Positions 1 to 6,573 of a stretch of DNA of 8,007 nucleotides are shown here, one piece after another. Source of the DNA: an uncultured Clostridia bacterium (lineage in GTDB: Bacteria > Bacillota > Clostridia > TANB77 > CAG-508); the NCBI GenBank assembly GCA_944388635.1, contig CALXJN010000051.1:1-8007 (forward strand), given 5' to 3'. Both the position numbers and the translations under genes were made by a program. A model generated the notes under the pieces. It saw only the letters and a program-made list of their open reading frames with translations, was not told the origin of the DNA and ran no database searches. How positions within the stretch are numbered: the first letter of the stretch is position 1; each line of letters begins with the position of its first letter.

Positions 1-34
1 TGGACGTTAGCGGAAGCAAAGCTTCCGACGTCCA
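1..34. repeat. Long inverted repeat (hairpin 1 of 4)
   Basis: TGGACGT (1-7) pairs with ACGTCCA (28-34), and CGGAAGC (11-17) pairs with GCTTCCG (21-27) around an AAA loop. Only TAG (8-10) is unpaired, as a one-sided bulge. The 14 paired positions are perfect and much richer in G+C than the surroundings. It begins at the first base of the window, so it may extend further upstream. Its function is unknown; it is not followed by a T-run, so it is not a typical terminator on the + strand. Confidence 0.8.
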
Positions 35-36
35 CA

Positions 37-64
37 TGTGCGTTTTGCTTCGCAAATACGCACA
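37..64. repeat. Long inverted repeat (hairpin 2 of 4)
   Basis: TGTGCGT (37-43) and TTTGC (44-48) pair with GCAAA (52-56) and ACGCACA (58-64) around the loop TTC. T57 is the only bulged base. It starts two bases after hairpin 1 ends. The sequence differs from hairpin 1, so this is not a tandem copy. Confidence 0.8.
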
Positions 65-67
65 GCC

Positions 68-85
68 CAAGGAAAATTAACCTTG
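68..85. repeat. Short inverted repeat (hairpin 3 of 4)
   Basis: CAAGG (68-72) pairs with CCTTG (81-85) around an 8-base A/T loop. Five pairs alone would be weak evidence. It is listed because it sits exactly between two much stronger hairpins and abuts the next one. Confidence 0.45.
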
Positions 86-121
86 TTGTATAGAAAAAAT
101 CTGACGATTTTTCCTATACAA
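86..121. repeat. Long inverted repeat (hairpin 4 of 4)
   Basis: TTGTATAG (86-93) pairs with CTATACAA (114-121), and AAAAATC (95-101) pairs with GATTTTT (106-112) around the loop TGAC. A94/C113 is the single mismatch. It could help end transcription arriving from upstream, but no clean T-run follows directly on the + strand. Confidence 0.75.
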
Positions 122-130
122 TAAAAAAAT

Positions 131-151
131 TACAAAAATTTGTATTTTTTT
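131..151 (+). terminator. Weak AT-only hairpin plus T-run
   Basis: TACAAA (131-136) and TTTGTA (139-144) can pair around AA and are followed by a T-run (145-151). The shape is that of an intrinsic terminator for an upstream gene, but the stem is pure A/T except for one G-C pair and would be unstable. It may be chance in such AT-rich DNA. Confidence 0.25.
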
Positions 152-152
152 G

Positions 153-181
153 TTTACATTTATCAAAAGTTAATATACAAT
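153..181 (+). promoter_or_regulatory. Sigma-A-type promoter for the glycosyltransferase operon
   Basis: TTTACA (153-158) and TACAAT (176-181) are close matches to the -35 and -10 consensus and are separated by exactly 17 bases. The start codon at 224 lies about 40 bases downstream. No other good promoter was seen ahead of this gene. No operator or riboswitch fold was recognised between promoter and start. Confidence 0.65.
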
Positions 182-223
182 ATACTAAGTAAAACTAAAG
201 ATTATTAAAGGGGGCTTTTGCTC

Positions 224-1504
224 ATGAAAATTTTAATGCTAACATGGGAATATCCACCAAGGATTGTAGGAGGAATTTCAAGAGTTGTACATGATTTATC
301 AGGAAGATTAATTAAAGATGGTCACGAGGTTACAGTTGTAACATATAGAGAAGGGAATGCACCATATTTTGAAATAGATAAGGGTGTAAAAGTATATAGA
401 GTAGATAATTATATGATAAATCCTAATAATTTTATTGACTGGGTAATGCAACTAAACTTTAATATGATAGCAAAAGCAGGAGAGATAATTACAAAAGAAG
501 GAAAGTTTGATATTATACATGCACATGACTGGCTAGTTGCATATGCTGCTAAAGCTTTAAAGGATGCATATGATATACCTATGTGTGCAACAATGCATGC
601 AACAGAAAGTGGCAGAAACAGTGGAATACATGACAATACACAAAAGTACATAAATGATACAGAATGGATGCTAACTTATGAAGCAACAGAGGTTATTGTA
701 AATAGCAATTATATGAAACGTGAAATGCAAAGATTATTCGGACTTCCATTTGAAAAGATAAATGTTATCCCAAATGGAATTAATATGAATATGTATAATG
801 GAATAGAAAAAGATTATGATTTTAGAAGAAGATTTGCAGCAGATAATGAAAAAATAATTATGTGTGCTGGAAGATTAGTTTATGAAAAAGGGTTCCAACA
901 TTTTATTGCAGCTGCACCTAAAATTTTATCAGGATATAATGATAGTAAATTCATAATTGCAGGAAAAGGAGCAATGCTTGACGAGTTAAAAGCACAAGTT
1001 AATTATTTAGGTATAAATAATAAAGTGTATTTTACAGGACAATTAAACTATAAAGATTTATGCAAAATGTACAAAATTGCTGATGTTGCTGTTTTCCCAA
1101 GTACATATGAACCATTCGGAATGGTTGCAATAGAAGCAATGTTTGCAGGAGTTCCAACAGTAGTATCAGATGTTGGAGGATTAAATGAAATTGTAGACCA
1201 TGGAGTGGACGGAATGAAGAGTTATGCAGGAAATCCTAATTCAATTGCAGATTCTGTTTTAGCTCTACTTTATGACCACAGACTTGCAGATGAAGTTTCA
1301 AAAAATGCAAAAGCTAAAATTAAAAATTTATATAATTGGAATAAAATCGCACAAGATACACATTTTATATATCAAAAAGCTATTTGTCAGACAATGGCAG
1401 ACAAGCAGAAACATCAAATAGCTCAAGAAAATGCAAAGAAAGCAAGAAGAAAAGAAGGAAGAGGTACATTAATTGCATTTAGAGGAAGAGAAGCACTAGC
1501 ATAA
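224..1504 (+). CDS. GT-B glycosyltransferase, family 4 type (glycogen/starch synthase-like)
   Basis: A 426-residue glycosyltransferase of the GT-B fold with two Rossmann-like domains, expected to move a sugar from a nucleotide-sugar donor in the cytoplasm. The N-terminus (MKILMLTWEYPP, then GGIS at about 16-19) matches glycogen-synthase-like GT4 enzymes. FDIIHAHDW lies near 96-103, and the donor-binding half contains CAGRLVYEKG (about 214-223) and YEPFGMVAIE (about 295-304) with the E-x7-E pair E296/E304. The last 35 or so residues are rich in Lys/Arg and go beyond the usual domain end. I chose ATG at 224, not the in-frame TTG at 218, because the G-rich site AAAGGGGG (207-214) is nine bases upstream and MKILML is the family start. 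The acceptor cannot be read from sequence: glycogen-like glucan, exopolysaccharide or glycolipid are all possible. The stop codon abuts the ribosome site of the next gene. No CGG codon is in frame. Confidence 0.85.
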   Translation: MKILMLTWEYPPRIVGGISRVVHDLSGRLIKDGHEVTVVTYREGNAPYFEIDKGVKVYRVDNYMINPNNFIDWVMQLNFNMIAKAGEIITKEGKFDIIHAHDWLVAYAAKALKDAYDIPMCATMHATESGRNSGIHDNTQKYINDTEWMLTYEATEVIVNSNYMKREMQRLFGLPFEKINVIPNGINMNMYNGIEKDYDFRRRFAADNEKIIMCAGRLVYEKGFQHFIAAAPKILSGYNDSKFIIAGKGAMLDELKAQVNYLGINNKVYFTGQLNYKDLCKMYKIADVAVFPSTYEPFGMVAIEAMFAGVPTVVSDVGGLNEIVDHGVDGMKSYAGNPNSIADSVLALLYDHRLADEVSKNAKAKIKNLYNWNKIAQDTHFIYQKAICQTMADKQKHQIAQENAKKARRKEGRGTLIAFRGREALA

Positions 1505-1518
1505 GGAGGTTAGTTTTT

Positions 1519-1854
1519 ATGAACGTATATGATACAGCAAATAGACTAGCAAAAGAACTAAGAGAAGCGCCTGAATATGTAGGATATAAAAATATTAAGG
1601 AAGAAATAAGCAAAAGACCAGATTTAAAAGAAAAACTTGCAGAATTTGAAAAACTAAGATATGATGTGCAATTAGAATCATTAAAAGGTGAAGCACAAGA
1701 GCAAGGAAAATTAACAGAAATGCAAAAAATGTATGCTGAACTAATTCAAGATGAAACAGCAAAAAAATATTTTGATTTTGAACTAAAATTTAACGTACTA
1801 ATTGCAGATGTAAATAAAATTATTGCAGAATCAGTAAAAGATGTATTATATTAA
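1519..1854 (+). CDS. YlbF/YmcA-family protein
   Basis: A 111-residue, almost wholly helical, charged protein with no signal peptide or membrane segment. The spacing of hydrophobic residues in the N-terminal helices (DTANRLAKEL, then NIKEEI and KLAEFEKLRYDVQ) and the C-terminal part (KYFDFELKFNVLIADVNKII) match the small YlbF/YmcA (Com_YlbF) family. In Bacillus, members of this family form a complex acting on RNase Y and on competence, biofilm and sporulation; whether this protein does so is inference. A strong AGGAGG site (1504-1509) lies nine bases before the ATG and overlaps the upstream stop codon, so the gene is probably co-transcribed and translationally coupled with the glycosyltransferase. 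The family identification is by pattern recognition, not alignment. Confidence 0.75.
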   Translation: MNVYDTANRLAKELREAPEYVGYKNIKEEISKRPDLKEKLAEFEKLRYDVQLESLKGEAQEQGKLTEMQKMYAELIQDETAKKYFDFELKFNVLIADVNKIIAESVKDVLY

Positions 1855-1864
1855 AGTAAGAAGC

Positions 1865-1889
1865 ACCCCAGTTTTACCTGGGGTATTTT
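1865..1889 (+). terminator. Hairpin terminator after the YlbF-family gene
   Basis: ACCCCAG (1865-1871) pairs perfectly with CTGGGGT (1878-1884) around a six-base loop and is followed by ATTTT. The G+C-rich stem is conspicuous in this AT-rich region and lies 10 bases past the YlbF-family stop. The T-tract is short, so termination may be partial, letting some transcripts run into recJ. Confidence 0.7.
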
Positions 1890-1913
1890 CAAGTATCAGA
1901 GAGGAATTGAAAA

Positions 1914-3603
1914 ATGGTTAAAAAGTGGCAATATAATAACAATATAAATTTTGAAAGAGCAAAAGAAATATCAGAAAAATTTAATCTTGGATTATTAGCT
2001 TCAAAAATTATTGCAAGTAAAAATTTAACTGATGACAAAATAAAAGTATTTTTAGAACCTACAAGAAATGATTTTTATGATCCATTTTTATTACCAGATA
2101 TGGAAAAAGCAGTAGACAGAATTATAAAGGCAATAGATAATAAAGAAAATGTACTTATATATGGAGATTATGATGTTGACGGAATAACAAGTACGACAGT
2201 CTTAAAAAATTTCTTAGAAGAAAGGGGCTTAAAAATACGGTTATCATATACCAAATAGATTAAAAGAGGGATATGGGCTTAATAAAGAAGCGATAAAACA
2301 AATTGTAGAAGCTAAAACTGATTTAATGATAACAGTAGACTGCGGAATAACAGGAATAGAAGATATAGAATATGCAAATAGTCTTGGCATTGATACAGTT
2401 GTAACAGACCACCATGAACCATTAGAACAACTTCCAAATGCAATTGCAGTAATAGACCCAAAAATTCCAAATAGCAAGTATCCTTTTAATCAACTTGCAG
2501 GAGTTGGAGTGGTTTTTAAACTAATTCAGGCACTATCAAAAAAACTTAATTTAGACGAAAAAGAATATCTCAAATATTTGGACATGGTATGTCTTGGAAC
2601 AATTTCAGATATAGTTCCATTGGTTGATGAAAACAGAGTTATTACAAAACTTGGATTAAAACTTATAGAGACTTATAGAAACCTAGGTCTAAAGTCACTT
2701 ATAATTTCATCAGGATATAAAACTATCAATTCAAGTACAATATCATTTGGAATAGCTCCAAGAGTTAATGCATGCGGAAGAATGGGATTTGCAGAAGATG
2801 CACTTAAATTATTTATAACAAAAAATATCAATGAAGCACAAGAACTTACCAAAAAGTTAAATGAATATAATAGAGAAAGACAAGAAACAGAAAAGAAAAT
2901 TTTTGAAGAAGCAACATATGAGATAGAAAAGAACAACGAACTAGATAATGAAATAATAGTTGTTTCAAAAGAAAATTGGCACCATGGAGTAATAGGAATA
3001 GTGTCATCAAAAATAACGGAAATGTATTTTAAACCAAGTATTCTTTTATGTGAAGAAGACGGAATGTGTAAAGGCTCAGGAAGAAGCGTACAAGGCTTAG
3101 ATTTGCACGATGCACTTTGCAGAGTAAGCAATAATTTAGAAAAATTTGGCGGACATGCTATGGCAGTTGGCTTAAGCCTAAAAAAAGAAAATTTAAAGAC
3201 ATTTGAAAAGGAAATAAACGAATATATTAAAAGCTTAAATTTAGAAGAACTACAACCAGTAATAGATATTGATATAGAGGTTAGGCTAAAAGATTTAAAA
3301 TTGGATGATGTAAAAGAGCTTAAAAAGTTAGAACCTTTTGGAGAAGCAAATAAAATGCCAAATTTTGTTATAAAAGGGCTAAAAATAGAGGCAATAAGGT
3401 CATTGACAGAAGGAAAACATTTAAAACTAAGTTTAAGAGATGAAAATTTTAGAATGGATGCAATAGGTTTTAATTTAGGAGAACTCGCAAATGAATATAA
3501 ATTAGGAGAAAAGGTTGACATTGTGGGTAATCTTGAGATAAACTCATATAATGGAGTAGATAATATTCAGATGAACATAAAAGATTTGAAAAGGTCTTTA
3601 TGA
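1914..3603 (+). CDS. recJ: Single-stranded-DNA exonuclease RecJ, needs a +1 shift at CGG 2238
   Basis: DHH-superfamily 5'-3' exonuclease that degrades single-stranded DNA in recombination and mismatch/base repair. Read as 1914-2237 joined to 2239-3603 it is 562 residues, close to E. coli RecJ length. Metal-binding motifs: YGDYDVDGITST (83-94), VDCG (141-144), TDHH (164-167) and GTISDIVPL (about 228-236). RVNACGRM (283-290) follows, and the DHHA1 half has HHGVIG (356-361), GSGRS (387-391) and FGGHAMAVG (411-419), with an OB-like tail. Without the shift, translation ends at TAG 2256-2258 after 114 residues, leaving only the first motif. With C2238 skipped, residues 105-113 read GLKIGYHIP and lead into the family's IPNRLxEGYG with correct spacing. 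The start ATG has GAGGA (1901-1905) upstream. It is first in an operon with rel (19-base gap). A plain pseudogene is the alternative, but the downstream 454 codons show no decay. Confidence 0.88.
2238..2240 (+). other. +1 frameshift site 1: in-frame CGG in recJ
   Basis: The zero frame reads AAA ATA CGG TTA and stops five codons later. Skipping the C gives AAA ATA GGT TAT, so Gly-Tyr, and the RecJ sequence continues unbroken to the natural stop at 3603. An AGGGG stretch (2223-2227) lies about ten bases upstream and could act as a Shine-Dalgarno-like stimulator, but other sites lack it. Confidence 0.75.
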
Positions 3604-3622
3604 TGCAAGGAGTGATGAACAT

Positions 3623-5816
3623 ATGCAAGAGGAAAAAGAAATAACAATTTATGATGTGATTAATACTTTGAAAAAGAATAGAAGAAAAGTAAATACAAAA
3701 TTAATATTAAAAGCATATCAATTTGCAAAAGATCATCATGCAAACCAGAAAAGGCTTTCAGGAGAAGAATATATTATACACCCGCTTAATGTAGCAAATA
3801 TTTTATCCCAATTAGGATTAGATGATGAGACAATTTGTGCTGCACTTTTGCACGATGTTGTAGAGGATACAGATATTACAAGGCAAGATTTAACAAAAGA
3901 GTTTGGAGAAGAGATAGCAAATATGGTAGATGGAGTTACTAAACTTGGTAAACTCCAATATACAACAAGAGAAGAACAACAAGTTGAAAATTATAGAAAA
4001 ATGTTTTTAGCAATGGGAAAAGATATAAGGGTAATACTTATAAAACTCGCAGATAGACTTCATAATATGAGAACACTTAAATATCTAAAAAGAGACAGAC
4101 AAATTGCAAATTCTCAAGAAACAATGGATTTATATGCACCACTTGCAAATAGATTAGGTATGTATTCTCTAAAATGGGAATTAGAAGATTTGGCTTTTAA
4201 ATATCTAAACCCAGAAGAATATAGAGAAATAGTAGAAGGGTTAGATGAAAAAAGAGAAGAAAGAATAGCATTTATAAATAAAATACAAGAGCAAATAAGA
4301 AATGAATTAAAGCTTCAAAGAATAGATGCTCAAATAACAGGAAGAGCAAAACACATATATAGTATATATAGAAAAATGCAAAGAGATAATATAACACTTG
4401 ACCAAGTTTACGATTTACATGCTATTCGTATAATTGTAAATTCTGTAAAAGATTGTTATGCAGCATTAGGTGTTGTGCATGAATTATATAACCCTATGCC
4501 GGGGAGATTTAAGGACTATATAGCTGTTCCAAAAGCAAATATGTATCAGTCTTTACATACAACATTAATTGGACCAAAACGGAATACCATTTGAAGTACA
4601 ACTTCGTACATGGGATATGCATAGAGTTGCTGAATATGGTATCGCAGCGCATTGGGCATATAAAGAAGCAAATAAATTTAAAAAGACAACTGTTAAAGTA
4701 GAAGAAGATAAACTTTCATGGCTTAGAGAAACGCTAGAATGGCAAAAAGACATGCAAGATCCTCAAGAGTTTTTAAATACTTTAAAAACAGAGCTATTTG
4801 AAGATGAGGTGTATGTATTTACAAGAAATGGAGATATAAAAGTTTTACCGAAAGGTTCAACAACAATAGATTTTGCATATAGCATACATACAGAAATAGG
4901 CCATAGAATGACTGGGGCTAAAATTAATGGCAAAATGATGCCAATTATTACAAAATTAAATAATGGTGATATTGTAGAAATAATAACAACAGATAATCCA
5001 AAAGGCCCAAGTAGAGATTGGCTTAAGTTTGTAAAAAGCTCTAGTGCTAAAAATAAAATACAACAATGGTTCAAAAAAGAAGAAAGAGAAGAAAATATCG
5101 AAAAGGGAAAAGAAGCTATCCAAAAAGAAATAAAAAGAATTGGAATGACAGAAGCAGAGCTTGAAAAGCCAGAATATATTAATGCAGCATTAGAAAGATA
5201 TAAATTTGCAAACATCAATGATATGTATTCATCAGTAGGGTTTGGAGCAATTTCAGCAGCTAAGATAATTTCAAAGTTATTATTTGAATACAGAAAAGAA
5301 CATGAAGAAGAAAATATAGAGCAAAAGATAGAGGAACTTTCTAAAAACAAAATGCCTGAACCAAATACTTCAAATTCAGGTGTAATAGTAAAAGGAATAG
5401 ATAATTGCTTGGTAAAATTTTCTAAATGTTGTAATCCAGTTCCAGGAGATGAAATAATAGGATATATTACCAAAGGAAGAGGGGTTTCAATCCATAGGAA
5501 AGACTGTATAAATGTAAAAGATTTATTCCAACAAGAAGACAGGATAATCGATGTAGAATGGTCAAATACAGAAAAGGCAGCATATAAGGTTGATATCGAA
5601 ATCCATTCAAATGATAGAGAAGGTCTAGTTGCAGATATAGCAAAAGCAATGAATAATTCAAAGGCAACAATGCTTTTAATTAATTCTAAAGTAAATAAAG
5701 AAAAAATAGTTATAACAGAACTAACATTGCAAGTAGAAAACTTAGAAGAATTAAATAAATTACTAAAAACTTTAAGAAAAATAGACAGTGTTTATGATGT
5801 AAGAAGAAAGAAATAA
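3623..5816 (+). CDS. rel: Bifunctional (p)ppGpp synthetase/hydrolase Rel, needs a +1 shift at CGG 4580
   Basis: Long RelA/SpoT homologue making and degrading (p)ppGpp, the stringent-response alarmone, at the ribosome. Read as 3623-4579 joined to 4581-5816 it has 730 residues, almost the length of B. subtilis RelA. Domains in order: HD hydrolase with H53, HDVVED (77-82) and KLADRLHNMRT (141-151); synthetase with GRAKHIYSIYRK (240-251), YDLHAIRI (263-270), GRFKDYIAVPK (294-304) and EVQLRT (324-329); TGS (about 396-455); a helical linker; a zinc-finger/RIS region with KCCNP (601-605); and ACT (about 654-730). Without the shift translation stops at TGA 4592-4594 after 323 residues, giving an intact hydrolase domain but a synthetase lacking the EVQ-RT strand with its catalytic Glu. 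With the shift the join reads IGPKGIPFEVQ, matching the conserved GPxG. AAGGAG (3607-3612) lies ten bases before the ATG. The next gene follows after 20 bases. Confidence 0.92.
4580..4582 (+). other. +1 frameshift site 2: in-frame CGG in rel
   Basis: The zero frame reads CCA AAA CGG AAT ACC ATT TGA. Skipping the C gives CCA AAA GGA ATA CCA, that is P-K-G-I-P, exactly the conserved GPxG before the EVQ-RT motif of Rel synthetases. The Gly is highly conserved in the family, which supports Gly as the residue inserted here. Confidence 0.8.
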
Positions 5817-5836
5817 GATAGAAAGAAGTGTAACAA

Positions 5837-6472
5837 ATGATATTAAAAACTTTAAAAATAGAAAATATGATAGGGAGTTATACAAATTGCTATGTTTTAG
5901 CAGATGAAGAAAAAAAGGAGGCAATGGTAATAGATCCAGCTGGAGAAACAGAAAAGATAGTGGATATGTTAAATATATTAGACGTAAAACCTAAATATAT
6001 ATATTTAACCCATTGCCATGCTGACCATATTGGAGGATTAGAGGAATTAAAAGGAAAAGTGAATGCTAAATTCTTAATCCATAGAACTGAAAATGAGAAT
6101 TTAAAGAATTCTGAGGTAAACTTGACATCATATTTAGGAATAAAAAATATCGATTTTGAAGCAGATGCAAGAGTAGATGAAGGAGATAAACTTCATGTAG
6201 GTAATATAGAACTTGAAGTAATCCATACGCCAGGTCATACAAATGGTGGAAGCTCTTTATATTCAAAAGATTATAAACTCCTATTTTCAGGAGACACATT
6301 GTTTCGTGGAACTTATGGAAGATATGACCTTCCAACTGGTAGCAAAAGAGATATAATGGATTCAATAGAAAATAAATTATTAAAACTTCCAGAAGATACT
6401 CTAATATATCCGGGACATGGGCTTTCTGGAATAGTTTCAGAAGAAAAAAAGAATTTTTGGAATTTAGAGTAA
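5837..6472 (+). CDS. Metallo-beta-lactamase-fold hydrolase (glyoxalase II-like)
   Basis: A 211-residue cytoplasmic metallohydrolase, typical in length for the small glyoxalase-II-like group. Metal ligands are visible: THCHADH (58-64, H59, H61, D63, H64), HTPGHT (130-135, H134), SGDTLF (151-156, D153) and YPGHG (191-195, H194). No signal peptide or membrane segment is present. Enzymes of this group hydrolyse thioesters such as S-lactoylglutathione or related substrates; the actual substrate cannot be read here. The gene sits 20 bases after rel, and in Firmicutes such a hydrolase is often the neighbour of rel, so it is probably in the recJ-rel operon. The ribosome site is weak (GAAAGAAG, 5821-5828), which fits a downstream operon gene. 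It contains an ordinary CGT arginine (6305) and no in-frame CGG, and it is intact in one frame. Confidence 0.9.
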   Translation: MILKTLKIENMIGSYTNCYVLADEEKKEAMVIDPAGETEKIVDMLNILDVKPKYIYLTHCHADHIGGLEELKGKVNAKFLIHRTENENLKNSEVNLTSYLGIKNIDFEADARVDEGDKLHVGNIELEVIHTPGHTNGGSSLYSKDYKLLFSGDTLFRGTYGRYDLPTGSKRDIMDSIENKLLKLPEDTLIYPGHGLSGIVSEEKKNFWNLE

Positions 6473-6502
6473 AATATATAATATTCATAAATTACTTAAA
6501 AG

Positions 6503-6530
6503 TTGCATATATATTATTTAGAGATATAAC
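6503..6530 (+). promoter_or_regulatory. Candidate promoter for spoIIP
   Basis: TTGCAT (6503-6508) and TATAAC (6525-6530), spaced by 16 bases, resemble a sigma-A promoter. An overlapping alternative is TCATAAA (6485-6491), 13 bases, then GCATATAT (6505-6512), which is loosely like the mother-cell sporulation sigma-E pattern expected for spoIIP. Both are weak in such AT-rich DNA. The 101-base gap itself suggests that spoIIP is transcribed separately from the rel operon. Confidence 0.35.
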
Positions 6531-6549
6531 GGACAAATTAATTTGTTCC
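6531..6549 (+). repeat. Small palindrome upstream of spoIIP
   Basis: GGACAAAT (6531-6538) and ATTTGTTCC (6541-6549) pair with one bulged T around the centre TA. It lies directly after the candidate -10 box, where a repressor site or a 5' leader hairpin could be. It ends six bases before the AAAGGA ribosome site. Function not determined. Confidence 0.4.
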
Positions 6550-6573
6550 TTTGGAAAGGAATGTAAGTAATTT

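Noticed and set aside
2223..2227. Shine-Dalgarno-like stimulator of frameshifting, as in prfB
   Set aside because: An AGGGG-type stretch precedes the recJ and third spoIIP sites, but the other three sites have nothing comparable, so it is not a common requirement.
2673..3521. Long open frame on the minus strand opposite recJ (282 codons)
   Set aside because: Its translation is low-complexity Ser/Phe/Leu-rich with no family motif, and it lies opposite conserved RecJ sequence: a shadow of AT-rich coding DNA. The same holds for the minus-strand frames at 4763-5473 and 6066-6488.
2231..4580. Slippage or miscounted length in A-runs (AAAAA at 2231-2235, AAAA at 4576-4579)
   Set aside because: It would explain only two of five sites; the spoIIP sites have no A-run. 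Many longer A-runs in the window are in frame.
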